Shown here: positions 1 to 12,378 of the stretch, piece by piece | How positions within the stretch are numbered: position 1 is the stretch's first letter | How the letters are laid out: each line of letters starts with the position of its first letter | Assembly (NCBI GenBank): GCA_022497145.1 | Contig: MU385858.1 | Coordinates: 434,001-498,000 of the forward strand | From: Rostrohypoxylon terebratum | Taxonomy: Eukaryota > Ascomycota > Sordariomycetes > Xylariales > Hypoxylaceae | Direction: 5' to 3' | DNA length: 64,000 nt | Notes under the pieces: generated by a model | Database searches by the model: none | What the model was told of the DNA's origin: nothing | The model's input: the letters and a program-made list of their open reading frames with translations, nothing else | Position numbers and translations under genes: made by a program

Positions 1-2348
1 CATAATTACGTTGTCGCGTTCGTTCGTTGATTAGGTAATATGATTTGTTTAGTCTGCTTTAATAGCGCTGTTGTAACTCGAGTAAGCGTCACGTTTCAAA
101 GTAATTAGTAAATATCGGACTTACCCATATATCCTCCTGACAAAGGCATAAGCCGTCAGGAACCCCACGGTACCGGTCAGGAGTCCGTACACGCAACAAG
201 CCATGAAGCTATAGACGAAAAATAGCAGGGAGCTTACGAAGCCCGATATGTGCAGATTAGCGAAGTAGTACCAGACGCAGTACAAGAACACCCAAATGGC
301 ACTTCCGCCACCCACGAGGAAGGACTGCCACCACCAGTGGTAGTTCTCGGAGCACAGCTGCACGTAGATGGTCACAACCGTCACCTCGGCAATAGTCAGG
401 ATCAGGATCACAGATACCACCGCCAAGAAGCCGAAGACGTAGTAATAGCCGCTCTTATCTTGCCACAGTGATTGGAAAACGAAGAGCAACTCGATGAAGA
501 TAACAGCGAATGGCACTAAACCAGCAAGGAAAATAGACTGCAAGTTCTTGGCGTACCACGCTTGGTTCGGAACCTGCCGGGGGATGCTTGCGGTCTTTGT
601 AGGGTGTTCCCAGGCACCAGTGCGAACAAATCCGTACCAGGATCCCAGATAGACCAATGGAACCTGGATGCAGAGCCAGAGAAGAACGATTGCGATCAAC
701 GTCCCAAACGGTATAGCAGTGCTGGAAGCCTGAGCCCAAACAAACAGGTTCAGGATGAAGACTAATCCAAAAAGTAGACCGGGGAAAAGACATGCTGTGA
801 CCAGCGCGTTCTTGGCAAAGTTTTTCCCGTCAAACGTCTTATACACTCTAGCGGAGAAGTAGCCAGAGAATGCACCCGCGAAGACGAAGAGGCCGATACC
901 AGCACTGATGAAACCTCCTCGGAAGCTAGGGTTCAAGACACCGATAGCACTTAGTAGAATCAAACCGACGGCCATGAACAGAAGCTGCATGCCGGACCCA
1001 ACGAGAGGGGCGAGTAAATATCCATATTCAGGTTTCCTGAAAACATCCGCATGAAGCAACTTCCATCCTGTGATATCTTCCAGGGCCTCGTCTTCAGATG
1101 AGATGTCGATCTCCTTTTCGGGTTCCCCATCTTTCTCAAGTAGTCCGAACCCAGCCTTCTCCGACTTGGGAGTACGGTTCCCCTTGCGCTTGATTCGTAA
1201 TTTGCCATCCTCAACGGAGGCTTCCTTGTATCCCTTAATGTCCGACCTGATCGTCTTAGCCAAGATCATGAGGACAATACCGGTAAGAAGACCACAAATG
1301 ATTAGGGAGTTGATAATGGCGAGCCAATGGATTCTAGAGCCCTCTTCCGAATTGACAAAGTAGAGGTCCCAGCGGCGGTTCCACTCGATCGACTCATCTT
1401 CACGGAAATATACCGAGTATGAGTACGGAATAGTCATAGTATCAGAGTCATCGCCTTCCTCGATAGCTTCTGGATAGTAAGACGAGTGACCATACTGCGG
1501 TTGGAACTCTGTAGTCTTGTTCGGAGCCATGTAGAGTTCAAAGTGGTCTTCGACGTCGTGGAGGTCTGCAGGACATCCATTCTCTCGCTTAACATTCGCC
1601 CCGACGCTCTTCGTGTAGACCTCAAAGCCAACTACCACTTTGCCGCCCTTCTCACCAGCTCGTCCTGGTGCCTTCCTGTATCGGATGACTACGGTATGGT
1701 GATTATTCAGGAAGTATCGCGGTTTGCCCGTGCTCGATGAATAGTCCGTGAAACCAAGCTTAAAGCCGGCGGCGTAGTATTTACGCGACTTGTCGACAGT
1801 AACAAAACTGGTGGCTCCGGGTAGATTATCCACGATCCACTCCACCACGTATCCTTCCTTAACTAGCTCCTTGGCTCTTCTTATATCTTTCCTCGTAACC
1901 TCCTGATTGCATAGGAAGCTACATTCTTTATCTTGTCCCATTGTGAGATCGATATCGGAGGTCATGATCCTGTCGCCACGAAGAACTTCGCCAAGATTAA
2001 GAGAAATACTCTGCCCGCTCAATAAACCGGGGCCGTGGCTTTTGCCCGTAGGCGGGCATACGAACGGAAGATCGTAATAGGCATACTGTAGTTGTGTATT
2101 ATCGGAATACACCTTATTGACAAGCAATGGGATATGTTCGTTTTCTTTATAACTCTTTACCGACCAGCCTGTGTTGGCATCAACGCGTTAGACGTCGTGT
2201 ATTTGGAATGAATGGACAGACTGATCCATTGGAGCCAGTCGCTTGAGCTTGAGCTGATCTTACCAGGAATATAAAAAGCCTGTGCCTGCGAGATTACTAG
2301 AGAAGAAGAGAGTAGCCATTTCAGACTATCCCTGAGCATGTTTCCCAT
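1..2348 (-). CDS. TM9 superfamily (EMP70/nonaspanin) protein, C-terminal end off window
   Basis: Endomembrane (Golgi/endosome) nine-span protein of the EMP70 family, which acts in sorting of membrane cargo. Exon 1 is 2348-2264 and exon 2 is 2168-125. The 95-bp intron has a GTAAGA donor, a CTAAC branch site and a CAG acceptor. Joining them gives a signal peptide (residues 1-23), then FYIPGWSVKSYKENEHIPLL, the hallmark start of the family. The luminal domain runs to about residue 310, one membrane span follows near 312-337, and eight more lie between about 420 and 707. The in-frame stop at 121-123 lies inside a GTAAGT donor starting at 124. I therefore infer a second intron and a short last exon left of base 1, where the family carries its conserved lysine-containing tail. 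The visible part is about 708 residues, close to full family length. Start chosen because it yields the signal peptide directly before FYIPG. Confidence 0.93.
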
Positions 2349-4427
2349 CTTTGCGTATATTCCTCCTATTATATGTATTATTGCGTCTGGAAATACATTA
2401 ACTCGGTCGGTGTCTAATTATGTTGTCGTGATGACAGACAATCGCTTATTTCACTGAGTCGCGGAGTGCAGAGGAATTTTCTCAGCCAGATATTCGGCCT
2501 TGCAGGATCTGTGGGGTTGGCAGAGCGGGCTGCTATTTGCGTCGCGATGAGGTTATCGTAAATCCTATTACTAGAGCCGTTTCGTGGCTGTAAGAGAAAC
2601 GCCACGAAGGAGGAAGATCAGAGGATTAAGCCGATAGGTTGGTAGAAGCGTGGTCAAGTTAAACGAATGTAATTGGTACCTAGTACCCGGTGGACGGTAG
2701 ACGACCCAGACGACCCAGACTGACTACCTACTACCTAGTAATACCTAGGACCTAGGTTTTAGGTAAAGCGCAAAAAAAGTAGGATGCTGTGAGCTGAGGA
2801 CTGAAGACTGATGCCGACGCTGATCTTGGTCTGATGCTTGCCGATCTGACAGTACGTGTACAATATTTCTAATTGTGCTGACACGCGCGGATCTGCAAGT
2901 GGTGTCGTTGTTTAATACTGGTACTTGTTAAAAGCTGTTGAAACGGTTGAACCGAAGAGGTGGGAGAAAAAGAGCAAGAAGTAGGAAGTACATAGGAAGT
3001 AGGAAGTGACAGTGTCGCTTAAGATACCCGTGTGCCAAACCCAGCAGGAAAAGAGAACATGGGCAGAATGGGAAGAGGCACGGACAGCTGACAAGCAGGT
3101 ACTATGTAGTAGTATTGTAGTACTGTAGTATATACCCCCTTGCTGTTACCTTGTAGTAATATGCTACATGGGCTACCAGCTGATGGGCTACGAGATTTTA
3201 CGAGGTTTAGAGGGTTAAAACTGTTAAAAGACGTTCTAGTCCGCCCCGATCGCGCTAGAATTGTTTCTTGGCAGATTCTTAACCCCTGTAGCACGTCTTT
3301 TTAGAGTTGAACTTCTCCGCTTCTCTATCGATGTAAGTAGCAGGTAAAGAGTAAAGAGCCACCGAACCAGCGAAACTGCCTGCAGCCTGCAACCTGCAAC
3401 CTGCAGTACAAGCGGGCAAAGTTCAAGGAAGGAGGTTGTTTACGGTCGGTCACGAGAATGGTCGCAGTCGCAACCTGGTCGCGATTCCCTAGGGTTGTTA
3501 TCTTTTCAATCAACTGCATGTATGTATATACCTAGCACGGATGCATCCAATGTTGCTAGTCGAGGGACCCATTTATGGTGCCCATGCACCGGACAGTACA
3601 CACAATGTATAAACGCCCGGGATAAAACCTACGTTACAGTACGTACACGTACCACCTACCTCGGCATATCAATTGATATTTACAGGGAATAGAGGTTTAA
3701 AAGTTGGCCTATAATTATCTAAATATAGGCACATGCCTGATTCAATGTTAATGCCGAACTCTGAATTGTTTTAAGCTTACGAGGTGATCTGTCTACAGGG
3801 AATACACGAATCCATGGATATACTACCATGGACCTACATATGTAGAAGACGTTGAAGACGTATTAAGTGTAACTATGTAGAGGTACGTGGTTTGTCTCGG
3901 ACTTCAAGTTAATACCCTACCTGCCTACCTCTCATATGACTCTCGTGTTTCAAGGCAACGCAAGCCCGGTAATACACCGTGATTTCTAAAAAGCTGAAAA
4001 TGCCTCTACTGGTGCTATCGCATCTTTTACAAGATAATTACAATTACAGTGTGTATGGATACTTCTCTATATACCTCGTAGTTACCTGGGTACCTACCTA
4101 ACCCAGGTCCTATTCCTAATTCTCACCCACCCCTCCATTTTCGCAACCCTCCCCCCCACGCCCTTCCTCTTAGGAATGTTTAGTCAGTCACGTTCGCATT
4201 CACGTCGACTCTTTTAACAAAGGCTTAGGCAAAATCCAAAACCCGAGGGCCTCTCGATCCGGCGTCTATTTGCAAATGATAGCGGTGATAATAATAATGC
4301 TAATGCTAATGCAAATGCAAATGCAACATTGGGGTATAGTTCTCCGCATGCTATGCAACAATCCCAGACTGGTCATTCCATCGTATGTTTCTATATACAA
4401 TTCAGCTCACCTATCTCTTCCTTCTCT
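2349..4427. other. intergenic region with short repeats
   Basis: No supportable gene. It lies upstream of the TM9 gene and downstream of the channel gene stop at 4428. It holds a CCTAGG-type repeat at 2742-2757, repeated TAGTA/GTAGT stretches near 3100-3140, and a hexamer array (AATGCT/AATGCA, five units) at 4296-4325. The open frames here are short and have no recognisable motif. Confidence 0.6.
4296..4326. repeat. AATGCW hexamer array, five units
   Basis: Two AATGCT units are followed by three AATGCA units, about 100 bp past the stop codon of the channel gene, so probably in or near its 3' untranslated region. Confidence 0.8.
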
Positions 4428-7400
4428 CTAGAGATTGATAATATCTAGCTCCGAGAAGTCTGGCGGCGCCCGCCCGTAAACAACTCGTACTTTGCTGTCG
4501 AGAGCGGTGCCTTCGTTGGAGATCCATATATGTTCACTGAACTCTTTTGTTCTTCGTATTTCGTCATCGCTGACTCCGATATCGTCGCGGGGAATCCAGA
4601 CCGTCGGCCGTCTCGCACGGAGAGCTGAGTGCATGAATGCGCGTCTCACAAGCACGTCTCGTTCTTCGGGTGTGAGGTCCTCGATTTCGTCATGGAAATC
4701 GCCGTACAGAGCGTCGCCGATGGCTCTCTGTGCTTCTAGGTCCCTCTTTCGACGCTCTTCACGGTACTTGGTGATGGTGTCACTAACACTCATGAGCCCC
4801 CTTCCCGCCTTGCCAAGAGTACGGTCGTAAGTGGTTTTCCCGCCACGGGTAGCCCATGTACCAGCTCGGACAATGCCTTTAACGGGTTTCAAGTTAGCAA
4901 ACTTGTTTCCTCGTCCGGTCTTGTCATCGGACCCATCCATAGAAGTGATCTGACTTCCGTCTTCGTCATGTCTCGGCGCCTCCCCTTTACTATCGCCGTC
5001 GTCATCATCTTGGACAAGGCCAAAGCGGCGATCCTGAGCACGCTGGAATGCTTCATCACGGAGTACCGCTTCGTCTTCAAATGTAATTGGTAGATATCGG
5101 AATAATGGTCCGAACGACCTATTGAGAAGGAACTGGTATATGACCGTGAGGAAAATCGAGATGATCATGATGATCGCTTGGGGGACACATGCGACTTCGC
5201 CGTCTTGGTCTCGAACTAGAAAGAACAAGCCGACGAGGCAGAGCTCCATCACGTAAAGCCCGGTGAATGTCTGGTTGATGGCCTGTGGATATAGCACACC
5301 ACCGGTATCAATGGTGAAACGGTTCACGTAAATCATGGCGTATCGGTTCGCCATCCAGAGAAGACTGAATGTGATGATGGCGAAAATAGAAATGATCGGC
5401 GCGACAACGGAATAAATCAGTGCAATGCAAGCGAAGTTCGTGTACACAGGGAAGTAGGTCCCCCAGTTTACCTCAGGCAGTTTGGTATTGGTAGACCATT
5501 TGTTTCGTGCCGTCTTGTTCATCATCCTTGCGATGACATACCAATTGAGGAGAGCGCCGATTTGTAGCAACGTACCCGAGCTCACAGACAGAGCTTGTAG
5601 AATCATGTAAGAGAAAAAATAGTTGGCAGCCTTCGGCAAATTCTCTGCTAAAAGATCCGGGATCATGGTTGGATGGTTGGCAAGATCCTCTAGTGTCTGG
5701 AGCACACCGGTAGCAAGAGAAACGACCAAGAACACTTGAACGAACAGGAACGCGAAATAGAACTTTTGCACAGTCTCCGATCTTTGAGCCCCTGTCTTGG
5801 CTCCCTTAAAGCCAGCAAGGAAACCCATTAGAATGGGCACTAACCAGAGAAGGAGGGCCAAGATAACAGCGGGCAGAACACCAGCGACACCTGAAACAAT
5901 GTTGTGGATGGTCTTGTTGTCATCGATAAACGACAACCACGGAAACTCGTCCGTCAACGTGCTAATTTGCGAGATCGAAGATGTGAAAGCGACTGGGAAG
6001 GCCCACAGTATGATCATACCGGCTACGACCGCGACAGAAAGAGCAGTTCGGAGCCACTCAGACCACCAGCTAATGGCCATGTTTTCCCAAAGCACGTCGT
6101 CGGGTGAAATTTCAACGGTGCGAGGAGCCATGTGTCTCGGGACGTGATGGATGACACTTTGACAAGCCATGTGGGCGGCAACTTGGTGGTTGAATTGAAT
6201 AAACGCCGATTTCATAAGCGGATAACGTTCCGGATTTTTCTGGTCGGTTTCAATCTCCAAATTCAGCCGGGCCAATTCTTTCCTGCACCAATAAATAGTG
6301 TCAACCTTCTTATTCAGAAGGGGAAGTCCAGGTAGCCAAGTCGGCGTCCAGTCAAAGATAGGAAGTCGATGGGTCGGTCGTTTGGACTTCTTAATCCACT
6401 TCTCCCATTCAGCCCCAGCGTCTTGCTCTTCTTTCCAATCCTCATTGTAGGCTTTGGGGTATTCGATGGGCTCAAGCTCCTCACCGCCAACAAATGGGAG
6501 GGATGACTTGACCTTCCCCCAAAACGTCTTTTCCTTTTTGAAAGGGAAATCGTCGCCTTGGTATCCCTGAGGAACAGGAGATGCGTACCCACCCTCGGGA
6601 GGTTTCCAGAACTGATACCATTCTTTGGGCTCCTTATCTTGCATATCCTCAAGGTTACTAAGCTTGCGGGTGGTATTTCCTAGTTGTCGCAGCTCGACGC
6701 TGTCCTTCTTGAGCATGGAATCTTGAGATATGGTAGAACCAGCATGCGTATGTCCCTGCGCAGTCTGTGCTCCCATCATGCGATCCTCAGATTTCACGCC
6801 TTGCGGATAGTTTGAACTTTGAAATGACGGCCTTGGTAAATCTCTCTCATCTGGCAGCTGTACATGGCGGCGATCCGATCCACGACTGGGTGGAGTAGGC
6901 GAGCGGGCTTGTGGCGGTCCTATCGGCACAAAGCCACTCGTCACTTCGATTTGATTGTCGAGGCCGCGTGTGATCCTTTTTGCGCCCCCAAAAACTTCGT
7001 GACCCACAACACCGACACCCTTTCCGATTCCTCCGGTCACTTTCGAAAATCCGGTTGTCATATTGTGTCCGGTAGTAGATCCGGCTTGGGGCTGAATTTC
7101 GGCTTCGGCTTCGGCTTCGGCCTCTTCTAAATCGTGCGGCACGTCGTGTCGGTCACCACTGCTTATACCGTGGCCGCCTTCAGCTTGCCTCTTTGCGGCA
7201 TCATCTTCCCTCTTTTGACGCTCGAGCTTCTCTTCTTTCGTAGGACGATGCGACTTAGACGCTCTACGTGCCTGCTTCTCGTCTTGTTCTCTCTTCTTGA
7301 GCTGTGCTTTCTTGGCCATTATGATGAGCTCCGTCATAGCATCCTCCAACTGCTGGTGTATCAAATCACGTTTGGCAATCTTGTCCAAGAGGTGTGTCAG

Positions 7401-8320
7401 ATCCCGTGTCAAGTACACATTCCGAAGTCCTCCTGGGAACACGTCGAAAAGACCTCTAAGAGCATCTTCGGTCAGCCATTTGTCAGGAATACCGCTTACC
7501 AGAACAGTCGTGGCGGAAGCCCGCAAACGATGCTCGGCGGTTGTCAACCAATCTTGGCGAATTTTGATATAGACTCTCAACTCGGTAAAGAAGACACCGC
7601 AAACCCATATGATGACTAATACAGCAAGAACAAGATGTGCCCAATATCTGTTAGTCTGGTCTTTCCTTACGTTCCCCCAAGCTAAAGTATCTAATCCAGT
7701 AATATTGGACTTCGGTTCTCCGGGGTCACTATAGTCGACTCCTTGGGGATCAGTAGAGTTTGTACCGTCTTCCTCAGTAGTGTTCGAAGAAAAGTTGCGA
7801 CTAATTCCACCGACGTAGTTGACTGGTACTAAGATCGGAATGATGACTAAGGCCATAGGTATAAATATGACCAGTAAGGTCTGGAGGTATCGAAGAAAGA
7901 AGTAGGCGTCTAAACCGCATTTTTTAATAATCTCGCGATCTCGAAATCGTAATAGGGTACTAACTAAACCCCACGGGCTACTAGGCGGAGGTTCAGTTCG
8001 TTCGCGTTCGGGGACGAGATATGTTTTTGGCTTGCTGCAACATCAAAAAACGTCAGAACTCAATTCGAAAAGTAAATGATGTTCATAGATGAGTGGGCAT
8101 AGAGGGCTTCGTACAATATTCTAGATAACTTATTTCTCAATAATAAGAATAATCCTGTCTGGACGCCGAAGACTACCAACGAAACGTTGAGGGCAGTCAC
8201 GAAGGCGATCAGGGTGATGCCCTGGGTTTTCTGAGCGCTGCCACTGTCTACATAAACTTATTAGCATCATGCGCAAAAGTAAAATGATTGACAATGATGC
8301 TATCGCAACCTACCACTCAT
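4428..8320 (-). CDS. CSC1/PHM7-type stress-gated cation channel (OSCA/TMEM63 family)
   Basis: Predicted osmosensitive cation channel of the DUF221 family, in plasma or internal membranes. Exons: 8320-8314, 8247-8115 and 8034-4428; introns 66 and 80 bp. The seven-base first exon (M-S-G/D) is required to reach an ATG in frame. The product is 1248 residues. In order: N-terminal membrane spans (about 10-130, ending in ILVPVNYVGG), a very long cytosolic loop with an RNA-recognition-like fold region and low-complexity Lys/Glu/Arg and Glu-Ala stretches (a perfect EA repeat near residue 350), the 7TM pore domain (about 690-1025), and a C-terminal PHM7-type tail (about 1178-1248) with the PTVWIPRDDIGVSDDEIR signature. 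That tail points to the Phm7 rather than Rsn1 branch. The cytosolic insert makes it longer than the 850-1000 residues usual in the family. The domain assignment is by sequence pattern only. Confidence 0.93.
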
Positions 8321-9945
8321 CTTTTCGCCGTGGTCGAAACTCGACCTAGGGTCCCAACTTGAAAATTCAGCGTTATAGTACCGATCTCATGAATAGACTT
8401 AACGAGAGAATAGTTGAAGTAGGAAAGGTCGAGTGGCTGTCGGGGGTTGGTAAACAATTGGACGTCTACTAATGGACGGTGACGATCGTATTTCGTTGTA
8501 GGTTACGTGTTTGCGTAGATGACAATTACTGAGGAAGGTTTCATATAAATCCAGGGGATAAATAGATATCCACAGGCAAAAACAGACGTGTAAGAAAAGA
8601 TGAATCAAGGAAAGAAGAAAGAGGCATGGTCTTTCTTGGGGCCATTCATCCCAAATACAAAAAAAACAAATACCAAATACCCTGAGTAACAGGCAAAGAG
8701 GAGAATGGGCGGTTAGAATGGAATTTTTAGAGAAGCTATATCGAATTGGTGGGAGATCTTGGCCGAATAATCGATGTGCACGATGCCTGGTGCGTCACGT
8801 CTAGGATGGATTTGCTGGGTTTGCTGGGTTTGCTGGGTTTGCTGGCTTCCACAAGCTAGCATCAGTCATTTATCAATCCAAAACTCCAAATCCTGGACTG
8901 TGGCACAACAAAGTATAACAATATACCCTGGATACATGTTGAATACACGTATGAGCTGATGAGGAAGGCGCGAACGGTGTGATAAGAAGTACCATTCTTC
9001 GCGGGTAGTACTATAGGTACAAGATCTACAGCAAGATTCAAGACTTCACGGCATCAGTGGCTTCCCAATCACTGAACCCCATCCACAATGCCCCACTAAA
9101 AACTGCAAGCTCGACGTCACAGATGCCCACTTTAAGCACTTTTTGATCAAATATAGCCCCTGATTGGCTCCACTTGACTATCCCAATTAAGCTGCCGCAA
9201 TGCCGACTTTGCTTCATATCTTCACTAAGACGGCGGAGTATCGGCTATGATTGGACTATGTTCACGCGCGGCTGTTCCATTTTCCTTCCTTGTCGAACAT
9301 AACACTGGGCGGTAAAGGTACCTAATGTCTTTTATGCTCACGATGCGTCTTTCTCAAATCAGACATCTTTAAACAAGACATGAGAGCCAATGGTATCTAG
9401 ACTTTAGGATGTTCGCTGAAAGCGCATAAGTAATTCGAAATCGGCAAGGCGTCAACTTGATCTTCAAGACTTCAGCTGTCCTTGCGCCCTTACCACTAGT
9501 GGGGGAAAATATTCTACCTAGTAAGAGGCAGCCGACAAGGTTTAGTGCGAGCTAGGTGAGTTAGATCCATTCTATCCAGACTAAGAAGATCTTGGCTTAC
9601 AAAAACTGATGCGATTAGCCAATGCGAATTTATGTCGAACAACACATCATTCATCGGCAGAGTTTGGCCGTGGAAATTGTCATTTTATCGCAAGACGGGG
9701 AGATCCACGAATCGTCGACCTCCTTTTCTCGCAAAATTGAAAACTTTGCGAACACGGATACACGTACGGGTTTAGCTCTGATTCAGCAGGTACGTGATAC
9801 CTGCCTATCGCCTATCGTAAGTAGAAAATATTACACACGTTCGCAGAAATGGAATTTATGTTGGAAACATGTGGAACGTTCCAACTTATAATGAAGGACT
9901 TTCTCACATTCAATCAACAGTGAATGGACATAAATCTGGAAAACC
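8321..9945. other. divergent intergenic region
   Basis: Lies between the channel gene (-) and the methyltransferase gene (+) and so carries both promoters. A four-copy 9-bp array (TTGCTGGGT) sits at 8812-8845. Short open frames at 9622-9891 and elsewhere show no family resemblance. Confidence 0.6.
8812..8845. repeat. 9-bp tandem array (TTGCTGGGT), four copies
   Basis: Three perfect copies plus one almost complete copy, directly repeated without spacing, in the shared upstream region of the channel and methyltransferase genes. Confidence 0.85.
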
Positions 9946-11016
9946 ATGTCCTCAGGGCCATACCCACAGCATCATGCCACATCTTGCGTGCTTTTCGAGA
10001 ACTCAGACAAATCTGTCGTTCTGGTAGATATTCCTCGCTCTATCGAAGAAGCGCAGCGGTTGCCAGGGGAGACTATCAAGAGGCGTATCATCTCGTCCGA
10101 TCCGATCGAGATGCCATGGAATACCCCTGAGCCGAAGAATGCATTGACCCAACCAGCTTCGCCATCCTCAGCCATAGCTGAGTTGATGACTCTGGAAAGT
10201 GTCAAGGTCGCACTGCAAGACATTAAACATAATTACAAAGGACCATGGTGTCTGCCGCGTGTGTCAAGAAATACGGGCAAGACTGATCACAATGTTTTAA
10301 AGTCCGAAGAGTCGCACAAACGAAAACAAACCGGGGGTAGTCAAGCGACTGACGTGGATCCAAAACCTTATATCCCGTATCAGTCACAATACCTTCTCGG
10401 GACTATCGAGTCCCAGCGCGAGGTTTTCCTTAAGGATGCTCCCATGTTCGATCTGATAGTTCTTGACCCGCCATGGCCCAGTAGGTCAGTGAGACGAAAA
10501 CAGAGCAGCTATAGAATAGCAAATGACATGGGAGAGACTAAAGGTCTTTTGGCTAATATACCAGTCGCATCCCACCTAAAACCAGATGGTCTGGTCGCTG
10601 TATGGATTACCAATAAAGCAGCAATTACTAACTTACTATTATCATCCTCGGGAATATTCTCGGAGTGGGGTGTGGAATTGATCGGTGAATGGATTTGGCT
10701 GAAGATCACGAATTCCGGTGATCCTGTCGTCGATATAGAATCGCAATGGAGGAAGCCATGGGAGCGCTTGCTGCTAGGTCGCAAGAGGGGCGCCACAGAG
10801 CGGGCGCCAATTCCGACAAAGGTCATCCTGGGAGTTCCAGATGTCCACTCCAGAAAACCAAGCTTGAGGTCTCTATTTCAGAACATCATGCCAGAAAATT
10901 ATAGCGGATTAGAAGTATTCGCGAGGAGTCTCACGGCGGGTTGGTGGAGTTGGGGGGATGAGGTGCTATATTTTCAGCAAAGACACCATTGGCTAGAGAC
11001 GACGGCCGAGGAATAG
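9946..11016 (+). CDS. MT-A70 family N6-adenine methyltransferase, METTL4-like
   Basis: Single-exon gene, 356 residues. The catalytic signature DPPW is at residues 174-177 within DLIVLDPPWPS, the AdoMet-dependent N6-adenine methyltransferase motif of the MT-A70 family. The N-terminal segment (CVLFENSDKSVVLVDIPRSI) and the C-terminal W-WGDEVLYFQ segment resemble fungal METTL4-type proteins rather than the Ime4/METTL3 branch. The family includes enzymes acting on U2 snRNA and proposed to act on DNA; the substrate cannot be read from this sequence. The ATG at 9946 is chosen because it begins immediately before the conserved N-terminal block. The stop is only 126 bp from the stop of the convergent uL23m gene. 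No intron is needed. Confidence 0.88.
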   Translation: MSSGPYPQHHATSCVLFENSDKSVVLVDIPRSIEEAQRLPGETIKRRIISSDPIEMPWNTPEPKNALTQPASPSSAIAELMTLESVKVALQDIKHNYKGPWCLPRVSRNTGKTDHNVLKSEESHKRKQTGGSQATDVDPKPYIPYQSQYLLGTIESQREVFLKDAPMFDLIVLDPPWPSRSVRRKQSSYRIANDMGETKGLLANIPVASHLKPDGLVAVWITNKAAITNLLLSSSGIFSEWGVELIGEWIWLKITNSGDPVVDIESQWRKPWERLLLGRKRGATERAPIPTKVILGVPDVHSRKPSLRSLFQNIMPENYSGLEVFARSLTAGWWSWGDEVLYFQQRHHWLETTAEE

Positions 11017-11142
11017 CAATATAGATACACACAAATCCTCTTCCAACGTCTCCATCGTGCTTGTATAATACACGTTCGTAGACTTCAAGTCTCATAATCA
11101 TACAGCCATCGTCCAATAATCTTGTTGATTCTAAACAGTGGG

Positions 11143-11810
11143 TTACATCTTGCTTTTTTGCGTTTTTTTTCTGCTTGCCTGTGATCCATCCTCCGCCATA
11201 TTGTATTTCGGGTCCGAGAACTTCGGATCCAATGCTTCGTCATTATGCCAAGACCCAGCCTTCAGCAATTCCTCTGCGTGCCTTCTAAGCGCTATTTTCT
11301 CTTGATCAGGTCTTCTCTCGTCTCTCAGCGAGAGCGTGCCTTTCTTCTTGAGCTCCTCCTGAGGGTTATATTTTTTTTTCATCGCCTTAAATCGAATTGC
11401 TTCCTCTTTTGACTCCCATGGGGTAACGTCCTGGGGCTTCTCAGGCCATACGAACGGCTGCCGCAACTCCACCGTCATTATCTTCATCGGCAAAGGTCGG
11501 ATTACGCGATTGCTCTTCATGCGTATTGGCTGTCTCGGTTTTAGATGCGATCGCACATTCAAAACGGCGACGTTGTACGCGTTATATAAATAATCGCGTA
11601 GATCGAACTTGTTAAACCGTAAAGGGACCCTGAAGGCGGCAAAATTTGGTCGGTCGTGACCCCTTCGTAGTAAGGCGATGCCGAATTTCGGTCTATATTT
11701 GAAGATTGGTGTTAGCTTAGGAAAGAAATGATTATCGGGTCGCTCAGTAATGCATACAAGAAAATTTGCTTAGTTCCTAATCGGAACGGTTGTATTATTT
11801 TTGACGCCAT
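11143..11810 (-). CDS. MRP20: mitochondrial large-subunit ribosomal protein uL23m
   Basis: Component of the mitochondrial 54S ribosomal subunit, expected near the peptide exit tunnel. Exons: 11810-11758 and 11692-11143. The 65-bp intron has donor GTATGC, branch GCTAAC and acceptor ATAG. The spliced product is 200 residues. It starts MASKIIQPFRLGTKQIFLPK and continues into FRVPLRFNKFDLRDYLYNAY, the strongest uL23m signature, then MTVELRQPFVWPEKP near the middle. The C-terminal third is highly charged and ends in a Lys/Ser-rich tail. Unspliced reading hits a stop in the intron, which is why the 139-residue downstream frame alone would be a truncated model. It is convergent with the MT-A70 gene. 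Confidence 0.9.
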
Positions 11811-12378
11811 TGTGTGTTAGCAGCGACTCTCGTAGAGATGGCTTCTGCAAGACCATCCGAACAAAATATGGAAGGGTTCAAAATTCAGCAAATAGTACAA
11901 TACAATGTCACCTTATCGCTTGCCGCTACTCCCCACCAGTCGGCGGTTGAAAATTCCGTTGCAGGGTACCCAATAGCTGAGTGGGGTCATTTTAATTCTT
12001 GTCTGATTGGTCCATATTATTTCTTAGCTTAACGGGTTGACGAGCTGACGGGTAGCTGCGTGAATGTTTAGGTTTAGAGACCACAAAATGCGCACTTTAT
12101 TGAATTGAAGATGTGGATGACGGGTATGACGAGAGCAATACCTCTAGCTATGATAGTTCCCAGTTGTTGCCCTGGAGCTAAGAACTCATCAAAAGAAAGA
12201 CCGATTCGATTTTTAACTAGTATTTATTCTCATTCGTAGCTAGGTTAAGTATTTGATCATTCAGGACTTTTTTTATTCCTTTTAAAGTTGAATACACGAG
12301 CAAGATTCTCTGAAATCCATACACTGAAGCCTGTAATTCCCTTTCTAGCAAATCTAGATTCTAGATCTCATGGAACCT
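11811..12378. other. intergenic region
   Basis: Lies between the start of the uL23m gene and the stop of the DJ-1/PfpI gene. It is AT-rich toward 12240-12300. The 72-codon open frame at 11814-12032 (+) has no recognisable features. I see no RNA gene or repeat. Confidence 0.5.
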
